From contig BSBK01002086.1 in assembly GCA_027943335.1 (NCBI GenBank), positions 331,001 to 395,000 of the forward strand: 64,000 bases of DNA. Direction: 5' to 3'. Position numbers and translations under genes: made by a program. The DNA is from Chamaecyparis obtusa (lineage: Eukaryota > Streptophyta > Pinopsida > Cupressales > Cupressaceae). The notes under the pieces were generated by a model. The model did not search any database. It was not told where the DNA came from and worked only from the letters and a program-made list of their open reading frames with translations. Positions 36,150 to 46,600 of this stretch are shown here, one piece after another; position 1 is the first letter of the stretch, and each line of letters begins with the position of its first letter.

Positions 36150-37400
36150 TGAGGTAGTGTAAGGATCATTTTGTTCTTGTGAAAGGTGGCAAAATCCTCT
36201 ATTCTACACTTCGAAATTTTCTCTTGCCAAAGTTCTTTATACTTCTCTTATGTTGTGCAATACCTCTTTTGAGAGGTGTCTACTAGAGTCTCTAAAAGAA
36301 CTTTTGCAAGTCAATCTACATGTTCTTCAGATACTTCATATACTAATTTGGGTATCCACCAAGTCCTTAGTACAACTTCCATGACACATTTGTCTACTAT
36401 GAATATGAAAGTGATATCATCCTTATATTATTCAATTACATATTTATAGATTGTGCATCTTATATTGAAGTAAAGAGAAAAATGAAGTAAATGTCATTTC
36501 CTAAGTAGTAGTGTTAGCATACTTCCTCATCTGTTTAGTAATTTAATGAGCAATTGGTTTTTTAGAAGACCATGCCACTAGACCTTGACCAAGCATCTCA
36601 CCCATAAAGTAAAATAGTAGATAGAGTTCAAGGGTTCCAAACTATAATGGGAGATTCTTCTTGTTTGCTTGCATTGATTCAAATTTTCAAGAAATTGTTC
36701 TCTGATAAGCTCGCATAAGTCATATTATACCCCAGTTATCACCATATCATATGTTGTGCAAACAAAAACAACAAAGATGGAGTTTTCTTTGTTGGAGTAG
36801 TAGATTTTATTTCCAATAACTTGGGCTGCATATCTCACATAAATGTTTTCAACTATATGAATTTCCAGAGATCTACCAGTAAAAACCTCCTTTGTTAGGT
36901 TTTAAACTTCCTTATTCTTAATAGGCTTTGATATTAGAAGGATGCAAGAGTCATTCAAACTAGTAACAATATTCATTACATATTTAGTGATTATATGAGC
37001 TTCATCTAACCAAAGGAATGTGTCATGGAAATAACTTATTGCCTTTTATACCCATTTCTGATCAAAGAAGAAAAATGGAAAATCATTCCAGACATATAGA
37101 TTCTTCTCAACCAGAAGATTGTACTTATGTTTAACATTGAACTCATCACTAGTGATCTCATTAATTTACCCAAAAGTCAATTAATTTAGTGTGATTAAAC
37201 TCTTCAAGCTTTGAATGTATGTATGCTCTCACATCTTTAGTAGGAAGAACTCTGTGTGGAATGTTTGACAGATAGCCACCCGTGTCATTTTCTATCGAGA
37301 TATTTGGATACTTTTTAAACTTCAGATGGGGATGAGATTCCACATCAACTGGAATATAAGTGCAGAAAATAGTAATTCTCAGGAAAATACCTCTTTTTGA
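36150..37400 (-). pseudogene. Unknown ORF of element D
   Basis: I do not recognise this protein. On the minus strand, with stops and one or two frame changes, it reads ESHPHLKFKKYPNISIEND and VLPTKDVRAYIHSKLEEF (ORF 37161-37343). Then come SYFHDTFLWLDEAHIITKYV, GRSLEIHIVENIYVRYAAQ, IGNKIYYSNKENS and YDLCELIREQFLENL (about 37040-36680). Near 36400-36230 come EVVLRTWWIPKLVYEV and LVDTSQKRYCTT. It lies downstream of zinc-knuckle gag in the place where protease and integrase would be expected. The codon pattern stays protein-like over more than 1 kb, so it was once coding. No function is proposed. Confidence 0.55.
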
Positions 37401-37799
37401 TTTGTAAAACCTAGTTCACAATTTGGCTTCTTTTGCTCCTTACCTCTTTGTAATTATTTTCACTTAAGTGATCAAAAAGACTTGTTAACCTTTCTTTTTT
37501 ATGCTAATTTTGTAATAAATGTGCCTTTTTGTAATAAATTTATCATAACTCCTTTTATGATTCCTTTTCTTCATACATATGTGACTTTACTAGATGTTTG
37601 CAAGTTGTTTGTTCAATGTTCCTTTTTACTAGAGACTCCTTAATTTAGTAGATATATCATTCCTTCAATCAATTTACTCTTTTAAGGGGAAGACGTGATT
37701 TCAAAACTTTCATCCCCCAAGGTAAAAGCCATAGAGCGACTAGTTATTGGAATATATATCTGCTCTGAAGTTGGATCCATTATCTTCTTTCTTTCTCCA

Positions 37800-38235
37800 G
37801 ATCTTCTTCATTTTGGCCTTAACATCTTCCTTGTTGATTTCTACATTAGTTTTGCAGAATATTGTAATGTATCCAAATGTATTGCAATTATAAAACCTAT
37901 TGGTTCTCTTGTCTTGTCTTGACCTAGACTAGTTAGCCTTATGTCTAAATGCATTACATGTATACTAATAATCATTAAACTAATTGTTTCAATTTGGTTC
38001 ACTATATTGATTAGCTTTGTGACCATAACTATTGGGAATAAAACATCTATCAGAGTAAGATATAGCTTTATGATTCATTCTATTCCTATAATTCAATGTT
38101 TTGTGACCAGAATTATTACAATTAAAATAATAACCATTAAAGGAGAGGGATTTATTACTTGTGTTTCTTTAATAGAGACTTACCTTTGCCTTCTTTTCCA
38201 AATTCAATTTTAGCTTCTTTTATCGGATCGGGTTC
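37800..38235 (-). pseudogene. Element D gag, zinc-knuckle part
   Basis: Minus-strand reading gives a Lys/Glu-rich lead, then repeated CCHC-like knuckles: FNCNNSGHK near 38100, CFIPNSYGHKAN near 38020, YTCNAFRHKAN near 37950 and YNCNTFGYI near 37870. An array of several knuckles binds nucleic acid. Stops and a frame change near 38150 disable it. The upstream half of this gag lies beyond H and C at 57645-58170. Confidence 0.7.
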
Positions 38236-39676
38236 TGATGCAGTCAACGATGGAGGATCCAGTTAAGGATAGTCTAAACCTTGCAGCCAACAATCAACAT
38301 AGCAGAATGCTCATCAACACAACCAAAAAATAATTATTTAACTCTGATTTTCATTAACATGCCTGACTGTAAGGCCTTTTGAGTTAGGGCCAATTACAAT
38401 CAGAAATAATTCTGCAAGATCACAGGATCCAATATGTTAGAGTTTTAGGTGACTCTACAACACCCCCAGGATCGAATGCAAGACCAAGATAACTTCCATA
38501 AGAGATTGGCAAGACAATTGCATTAAGATCCAAGAATGATATTATTGATCATGGACATGATTAAAATGTACATAACAGGCCTCCTTATATAGGAAAGGAG
38601 ATAAGAGACAATGATAAGGAGATGATAAAATATCACCTATGCTAGGTGTAATCACATGTCCACCAAATGTGGATCATCCTCCAATATGCAATAAAGTATG
38701 TGCATTGGATTAAGATGATAATGTGATAAGAGCACAAAATGTGGATCTCACACACAATGAGGTATGTGAAGACAACTATCACACCAAAAGTGGAATTTCT
38801 CCTACACCATGTGCTTAATAGATGTGCACACTCCTAGGTGTCTCAATCACAAACTACTATGCAATGCATTAACCTAAGTAAGATTAAGTAAAGTGTAATT
38901 AGGAATAATTAATTACACCAACACAATACAACACTAGCTAGTTCAGTTCTGAAACTATCAGCAACTGATGGAAACCCTAAGAAAAATCTACACTTGAGCT
39001 CGCAAGCCTCCAAGCAATCTCCTTGTCTCAAAGTGTGCAAATTAATAACTCTGCAACTACAAACTATCAAATAACAATCTAATCTGCAAGATCATGCAAG
39101 ATCTTTTCCACAACTTCACCAACTCCAGCTTTCAAAACCCCAGATCTGATTCACTAAGTCTTCAAGTCATGAACTCCCACTCCTCATCCTTTGATGATGA
39201 TGATCATGATGCCTAAACAACTACCCCAAACATCCTATAAATACTAATCACCAGCCACAAGTTGGTTGGATGAAACCATGAACTCCCCCTAACAATTATT
39301 AAATGCAATACAAGTCAGTTTCAAAATAGCCTTACAACAATTAAATCCACCATGTTGGCTTGTAACAATAGCTACCAACAATAAATGCACCAAGTCGGCC
39401 CAACAAATCACACAGAACTTAGTCAGTAAACCAGAACTACCAAGCAACAGTGAAATAACCAAGCATGTCAGGCATCGCCAAGCACCAGTGTCAACTGAGC
39501 ACCATAGGCATCACCAAGTAACACTTTCACCAAGCACCAGAGATTACCGAGTTCCTTCAGCAACCAAGCTTCCTTCAATGACCGAGACCGTCGGTCAAGG
39601 CTGCAATCCAGTAACACCAGCCAAACACACACCTTCCATGTAGATTCACCAAGTACCCTAGAATGCCCCTACATCA
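38236..39676 (-). mobile_element. Element H: solo LTR inserted in element D
   Basis: The 1,441-bp sequence starts TGATGCAG and ends CTACATCA on the plus strand, flanked by perfect GGTTC repeats (38231-38235 and 39677-39681). No coding region is seen. A TATATAAG box on the minus strand (38584-38591) suggests minus orientation. ACCAAG and ACCGAG words resemble those in the LTR of copia element E. A lone LTR with a target duplication is the usual product of recombination between the two LTRs of an element. Confidence 0.85.
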
Positions 39677-39680
39677 GGTT

Positions 39681-39685
39681 CTTTC
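39681..39685 (+). repeat. Left target-site duplication of element C
   Basis: CTTTC here and at 57645-57649 flank element C. The first base is shared with the GGTTC duplication of H. Confidence 0.93.
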
Positions 39686-40683
39686 TGTATACACCCTAAA
39701 ATGGTCACCTAGACTTTGGACCCCATTTCTTAATTTATCAAATCCCTGAATCAAGATTTTCAAAAATTAATATTTTATCAATTATATCAATTTCCTTGAT
39801 CAAATCCTATTTAATCATTTTTTATTATTTCTTGGGCTAACCATTTTATCCCAAGTCTTTATTTATTCAAAAGGAGTATTTCCTCCCCTTTTAATAAATA
39901 AAAAGCCCCCACTTTTCCTCTTATCCTAAGTTGCACAAATAAAGCATTATTCTTATTTTATAAAAAGAGAAAAAACACTTTTTGTCTTATATGGACACAA
40001 AAGTCAACTCTTATTTTCTCATTGGAGGATATTTGTGCACAAGGATCAAGCTTCTTTTTTTTCTCCACCGTTGATTAAGACTTTTGCCTCTTGATCTCCA
40101 TGGTCAATTTCTCCTCATTCCCTATAAAAGGAGAGCTCTCCTCCTCATTTGGCATCTATCATCTTTATGCTATTGTCATGTTGTAGGTTTTCTAGGTTAT
40201 TTGGAGCTCTTTGAAGACATTCTTGCATTCAAGCTTTGAAGACATTGTTTTTGCATCTCATTTAGTTTTCTTTCATAGTTGCATAATCATGTCATTCTTA
40301 GTATAGATTTCCTTTATGCAATAGATTAATCTCATCTAGTTTAATAGGAAGGATTGTAACATTTGCTATTTCCATTTCATAGTTTAGATTGTGCTTTCAT
40401 TTTCATAGCATAGCTTGCATATTTGCATCTTCATTCTTAGTTTACTTGCATTACATTTCTATTTGATTCATTAGAGATATTGGCACTCTTGCCCTTGTCT
40501 TCAACCTTGAATCTCTCATTGTGTGGTTGACTAGCAAGGTCATTAGCTTCATAGCTCTAGTTGAGAGCAACTCTACATCTTGCAAGTCCATACATAGAGA
40601 GCTATGGATCGATTTTTTAGGTCTCTTTATTGAGTGTTCTTGATTGTAAGGATCCATAGAAGTGCACTACTTTTGTGTGTACA
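39686..40683 (+). repeat. 5' LTR of element C
   Basis: 998 bp, TGTATACACC to GTGTGTACA. The promoter TATA box TATAAAAG at 40123-40130 precedes the conserved GAGAGCTCTCC. The pair is identical in length. Confidence 0.97.
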
Positions 40684-40687
40684 TTTT

Positions 40688-40705
40688 TGGCACCCACCGT
40701 GGGGC
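40688..40705 (+). other. Primer-binding site of element C
   Basis: TGGCACCCACCGTGGGGC starts four bases after the 5' LTR. It resembles the TGGCGCCCACCGTGGGGC type found after many plant Ty3/gypsy 5' LTRs. I do not name the tRNA. Confidence 0.8.
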
Positions 40706-40789
40706 AAGACATTAGCTTTGTCCCTTCATTTTCTGCATTTTCATCAATTTCTACTAATTTTTTGTCAATTTTTAGTGTTGTTTTCGGTC

Positions 40790-41040
40790 TCTGGTTTTTC
40801 TATCTCAAAGTGTCATGCGACACTTTTCACTAGTGTCATATGACAGTTTGTTTTATGATAGTGCAACACTTCACCAGTTAATAGTGTCGCTCTTCTTGGC
40901 GAAAATTGTCACCCTGTTTGCTGTGTTCTGTCACCTGCAGGTTTTGAAGTCTGTCGCCCCAAGAAGAATTGTCGCACTAGTATACAGAGAAGTGGCGCAC
41001 GACAATTCTAGTGACTGTACTATCATGTGTACCTGACAGT
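40790..41040 (+). repeat. GTGTCG/CGACAC word cluster, first leader cluster of element C
   Basis: About ten words related to GTGTCATGCGACAC lie within 250 bp, for example AGTGTCATGCGACACTT near 40810, ATTGTCGCACTAG near 40968 and GTGGCGCACGACAATT near 40992. They start just after the primer-binding site. Confidence 0.7.
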
Positions 41041-41585
41041 GAGTTTTTCAGACCCTTTTAGCCGAGTTTAGATTGATTTGTTTGTTAGTTTGATTTGATG
41101 TAGCTAAATAAATTGCATTTCCAGATTTTAGTTGGTTTACTTGCTTTCATAGGCACATCTCTTTTGGGTTAATAAAAGAACATAGATTTGTTTTTGATAG
41201 TTTGTGAATGCTCTTTGGTTTCCAATATCAAACATCTCATTTGAGTGATTGAGGGCATGGATTCATTCCTTTTTTTCATAGGGGGTTAAATGTTCCACTT
41301 TTTGGACTCACCCTATGTTTGCTTGGAAAGTTAAATATTCCATTGATTCAACCCCTTTTTCATTTGTGGGTAGTGTTGATAAGCAACTTTAGATTAATTT
41401 TGATTGAGCTTGTTAGCTAAATTGGGTGTTGGACTTGCTTATTTCTAATCGCCCCTCGTTATTTTCCCTTTGGGTGCAAGGTCAGCATTCATACATGGGG
41501 GAGGGGTCTACTTGAAAATAGTGTTAAATGTTCCACAAAGTTCTCCCTTTTATGCTTTCTTGATCTCATTAGTTTTGTAAGGTGT

Positions 41586-42026
41586 GGACTCACTTTGAGT
41601 TTGTGTGAGGAGTTAAATGTTCCATTTTGTGACTCACTTTGATTTTATGTGAGGAGTTAAATGTTCCACTTTTGGACTCACTTTGAGTTTGTGTGAAGAG
41701 TTAAATGTTCCACTTTTGGACTCACTTTGAGTTTGTGTGAGGAGTTAAATGTTCCACTTTTGGACTCACTTTGAGTTTGTGTGAGGAGTTAAATGTTCCA
41801 CCTTGTGGACTCACTTCACATTCACTTAAAGAGTTAAATGTTCCACTTTTGGACTCGCTTCACATTCACTTGAAGAGTTAAATGTTCCACTTTTGGACTC
41901 ACTTCACATTCACTTGAAGAGTTAAATGTTCCACTTTTGGACTCACTTCACATTCACTTGAAGAGTTAAATGTTCCACTTTTGGACTCGCTTCACATTCA
42001 CTTGAAGGGTTAAGTGTTCCGCCTTT
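41586..42026 (+). repeat. 44-bp minisatellite, ten units, in the leader of element C
   Basis: Ten tandem units of about 44 bp contain GGACTCACTT and GAGTTAAATGTTCCACTTTT. The first five share a middle part TTGAGTTTGTGTGA; the last five share TTCACATTCACTTGA. The switch is abrupt between units five and six. Isolated relatives of the unit occur at 41285-41360 and 41520-41540. It lies in the 5' leader, between the primer-binding site and gag, so it would be part of the genomic RNA. Confidence 0.93.
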
Positions 42027-44069
42027 AGTGCTTTAAATACTTTTTGATAGTGGATTGCTTGGAGCTAATTGGATTTTAAGATTGTTCTAACCATTATGAA
42101 GCTAACAAGTTGCTTTGTAGGTACTCTTGCTTTAAAAAAAAAAATTGATACATTGCATGCTAAAAGGGCTATTAACGGTTTTTGTAGGGCTGCTCAAAGC
42201 ATAAGAAAACAAATCAAGTGCTTGTTTAATTGCTTTCTTTATTGATTGAGTGCAGCATATACTAGTTGTTTCATTTCATAGGCACTTAATATCTTGTGGA
42301 AGGAATTTTGAGGTGGTAGGAGACGTATGCTCTTCACCCTTGTGGTGAACCAGAAAATCTTGACCCATCTTAGGATTTTGGAAGCAAGAGGTTAATTGAA
42401 CTTTTCTTGGTGTGTTTGGGAGAAAGCTTTGGGATAAGGGGAGTATGCTCTTCACCCTTGTGGGGAAACGAAATCCTTGAATCTCATAAGTTTATCCATT
42501 TTTGTTTAGATTGTTAGAATCCTTTAGCGGGCCTACTCTTGAGCAATCAAGAGGAATGACCCAAGTGGGAACAAGCTAATACCGAGCTATTCCAACCCAC
42601 TATAATCTCAAGGCTATCAAAGACACAAAACCTTGGTAGACGTAGTGCTTGTCTTCGCTTGATGTGAGTACTTGTGGGATTGTGACCATGAGGAAAGTGT
42701 TGAGCAAGAATGCTTAAGGTACTCTTGAGGTCGCGAGGTCCTAGTGCTTTACGAGGAGCAAGAGGGGTACTACAAACGGAAGCCCTTACTATGAACCATT
42801 AGATAGAAGCCACCCTATTTTGTCACTTAGCTTCTTGGTGCAAGGATTGATCCAAGTGGAATAACCTGGATCACCCCAAGATTACCCACCATCTATGTTC
42901 CTTTGGTTGTGTCTTTGGCACTTCCATGACAAAGCCAATATCTATTGTGGGCAACCACTTTGTGTGAGGCAAGGGAGCATCAAGTGTGGGCCAAGTTGTT
43001 AAGTACTGAGCCTTGACCTTTTAGGATAGATATTGTTTGAAGTGCTTTCGATTGTGCTATACCAATGTAAACATTCTCAACATTCAAACAATCGGTAGCA
43101 TTCATAGGGTGTTTTTCCATTTTCGATATCACAATTGTTTGTCTTGGCAAGGTTGCTTTTGCCCTTGTTCTAAGTGCTTGGAGACACGTTTGATCCCATA
43201 CTATTTGCAAACTTGTCGGATTACTGCTGTCATTGTGATTAGAATCAAAAAATCAACCCTCAGACTGAATATTTTGAATGAACAAGCCTTAAAATTGAGA
43301 TTTTGACACTCACTGGTCAAAGAGTCATGCGACACTGAAAGGCTATCACCCCCTGTTCTGAGAACTGTCGTGCGCCAATTAACCCCAGAAACACTGTCAC
43401 CTCTCTTACCTAGAAATTGTCACTCTGTCTTCCTGGACTGTGTCGTGCAACATTATGCGAAGTGGCACTTGACCTTAAAGTGGCACGCTATTTGCTTGGA
43501 GACTGTCATTTGAGATTTTTCTGCTGTATACCTGGTTTCACTTGCTTTTAGTTGGTTGGGTCTTTAGGAAGGTTATTTATCTTGCTGCTGCAAGCCTATT
43601 TTGACCTTGAGTTTCTAGTTTTAGCCCTCTAGGGTTAGTATCATTTGATTTACAGTGTCACCTTGGGAAAGATTTCCAAGTTAGAAGACTATTCTTGTTG
43701 AGAAAGAACATCTCTAGAATTGTTAGCTACATTATTGGAGAATTTTAGTGCTCCTTTTGTCCAAATCATTTTCACCAAATCTCAAATTCAATTATATTTT
43801 GGCCTAGTCCAACCTCCTGATTCAAAAGTGCAAGGATATTCATCCTTTGATTTGAGGCACCTCTTTGATAGTGTTGTTAAAGCCCCTTTTATTTCTATCT
43901 TTCCATCTCTTTTGGACATTAGAGAACTTCAATTATCCTAGTTTGGTGTTAACACTTTGTGATGTTGCCTTATCATTAAGAATCTTTTTCTTTCATGTCA
44001 GTTACAACTCGGTACCAAGTAAATCAAGGGAAGCGACCCTCGGTTGTCTTCAATTAGTTACCCTTAATT
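42027..44069 (+). other. Rest of the leader of element C
   Basis: No gene is seen. A two-copy repeat built on TATGCTCTTCACCCTTGTGG occurs at about 42326 and 42446. A second cluster of GTGTCG/CGACAC words lies at 43320-43515. Confidence 0.65.
43320..43515 (+). repeat. GTGTCG/CGACAC word cluster, second leader cluster of element C
   Basis: Words include GTCATGCGACACTG near 43324, CTGTCGTGCGCC near 43364, AACACTGTCACC near 43390, GTGTCGTGCAAC near 43441, AAGTGGCACTTG near 43460 and AAGTGGCACGC near 43479. They are the same kind of words as in the first leader cluster and in PMD intron 1. Confidence 0.65.
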
Positions 44070-46600
44070 AAGACTCGTCAACAGCGAAAGGGAAAGGAAC
44101 CTATTTTTGACCAAACCCCAAAGAGTGAGTCTAAGGTCTGTTTCAATCCAAAGAGTAATCCTAACAAAGTGAGTACCTCTGTGGCACCACTTTCATCGAA
44201 TATGGATGAGTTATACTTTCACAAGAGAATAAAGGGAAGCAATGAATCAAACTCTCAATGACATTTTCCAACGACATAGGGGTGACACAATGTTTGTTGG
44301 GTCTTCTTCTAATAGTCCACTTGGATCACCTCCTATTAATGATAGGTATTTGGATGCTCACCAATGAGTAGAGAAACACTATAGGAAAGCTCACTCGGAT
44401 GCACGGTCACCACCCAATAACCAAAACAATGAGTCAGGTGATGCTCACATCAATGTAGCTAATATATTCAGACATTCAAGAAAGTCTTCTCCTCTTAGAG
44501 ATGCCTCACAATATACAAGTGACAGGTTAAAGAGGATTGAAAGAGAAAAACAAGCTTTCTTAGATGAACAAGCTACTAAGAAAGAAAGGTTCAAAAAATT
44601 GGAGGATGAGGAACGAGCTTTTCTAGACATAAGGAGAAGAGCCGCACAAGAAGAACAAGATAGGCTCCTAGAGCAACAACTTCATAATCAATTCAACAAT
44701 AGGGGTACCCACAGTGGAACCAACTCTCCACCATCTACTCCCTCAGCAAGTCCAAGGACCAGGAGAAGGTCAAGGACTCCTTCGAGATCACCTAGTCCTA
44801 GAGGAAGAAGGACTTCTTGACATAACCATCATAGGAGACAATCACCTCCCAGACATTCAAGACAACCCTCCCACCGAGGTCATCATGGCTCTCAACATGG
44901 AGAAAGTTATGCCAACTTTGATCATATGGATTTTATGACTATGCAGCAAGAACCATCTTTTCAAGCATATGTAGAAAGATATGTGGAGAAAAACAAGGAT
45001 CAGTTCCTAGAAAGTCTCATCAACAAAGGTGCTAACGTCCCGTATGATTTTGATGTGCACCAAAAGATTAAGAAACAAAATCCTTCAACCAACGAAGTGA
45101 TCATGCAAATGCAAAGGGACATAGAGAAAATGAGAGCTCCTAAGAGTACATTCAATTTAGACTCCATATGTCCCAACCCTATAGACAAAAGTGTGGTGAC
45201 GATTGAATTTCCTAAGAAGGTTGAATTCCCAACTTATGACAAATATGATGCTATTGGTGACCCTCATGACCATGTTAGACAATTTTACATAATGAGCTTT
45301 GCTTTTCATCATGAAGACTCCTATTTAATGAGATTATTCCCAAGGAGTCTAAAAGGTCAAGCTATGGAGTGGTTCACCAACCTTACTCCTCCAGTGAAGA
45401 CGTTTAAAGAACTTGTTCAAAGATTTGTCCAACATTTTTCTTACAATCTATCAAGGTCAGTCACAATGCTTGATTTGTGCAAACTCAAACAAAATCAAGG
45501 AGAACCTTTTGTCACCTTCTTGCAAAGATGGAGACGGTTGTGCTCAAAGTATCCTAGAATGATTCATGAGGAAGAAACAATAGACATAATTGTGAGCAAT
45601 TTAATACCAGAGCTAAGGTATGAAATGAGGAAAATGGTTTTTAGCTCTTTTGATACCATGGTAGAGACTGCATGTCATATAGAAGATGTCCTAACAAAAC
45701 AAGGCATTTTGGCCAAAATAATTAATAACAACAATGGCCAAAACAACAATCATAATGGTAATAAGGACAAAAAGAACTCTTATTGGAATAAGAATAAGCA
45801 AGTGGTTAATGATGGGGTTGTTGACTCATCACAACCTAAGAATGAAGGAGTTCTTAATCTCTCTAATGTAGTCCAAGCCATGACGCTGCAAACATCTTCA
45901 AAACAACAAGAGAATAAACCCAAGTATCAAGGGAGACCTAAAATAGAAAAGAGACAATTTACCAAGCTTGGGGACTCATATGCAAACATTTTCAAGACAT
46001 TAATTGCTCATAATTTGGCACAACCTCAGGATCCTGCCAAGCACCGCATACCAGATCCTAAGCCTCATTGGTGGAATGAGAAGGCTTTTTGTGTCTTTCA
46101 CAATGGAATTGGACACGATATAGAAAATTGTTTTAGACTTAAGCATCTTGTCCAAGATCTTATTGAAAGTGGAAGATTACAAGTTGATGGGTTGACCACA
46201 AACACTGACCACAAATATTTTAAAGAACCCTTGCCCAAATATGAAAAAGGAGAGAACTCTAAGAGTAAGAATGGCAAGGCTGCTATCAACTACACTTATG
46301 CAACCGCTGAAAATGTCATTAATATGCTCAAATTTGTGGACAATGATGTCAATGTGATCAATGGGAGAGATCCCTATGGTTATAAAGAAAACTTGTTCCC
46401 CATTTTTAATGAAGGACCCGTTGTGGTGCTTAGAGGCCCTCATTCTCAAGGATTGTCTCAACCTCTTAATGCTGTCACTAGGAGTCAGTCCCAAGGTCCT
46501 GTTGTCATTCGGGGTCCTAATTCTAGCAAGTCAAAACAACCAGTGTCAAAGAGTGTTCCTCCTAAGTCTGTTGTTGGTCTGGATGTAAGTTATAACCTCG
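44070..46600 (+). pseudogene. Element C gag
   Basis: The N-terminus begins near 44070 (TRQQRKGKEP, original ATG apparently lost), changes frame before 44242, and continues MNQTLNDIFQRHRGD. An acidic, Gln-rich coiled-coil-like part (44520-44700) is followed by an Arg/Ser repeat part (RRRSRTPSRSPSPRGRR, about 44760-44812) and a stop at 44818-44820. From 44926 the frame is open: gag core with EWFTNLTPPVKTFKELVQRF, an Asn-rich spacer and the knuckle-like CVFHNGIGHDIENC (about 46089-46130). Gag packages element RNA. It runs straight on into protease. Confidence 0.9.

Noticed and set aside
40634..41036. Two plus-strand open stretches across the LTR and leader border of C
   Set aside because: They cross the LTR end and primer-binding site, and the translation is Leu/Phe/Cys-rich without motifs.
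41586..42026. CRISPR-like array
   Set aside because: Units are contiguous tandem repeats without unique spacers, inside a plant retrotransposon leader.
43720..44071. Two overlapping open stretches in the leader of C as a possible extra ORF before gag
   Set aside because: Short, without motifs, and no counterpart seen in the leader of B. The leader of A is not in the window, so this could be reopened with more sequence.
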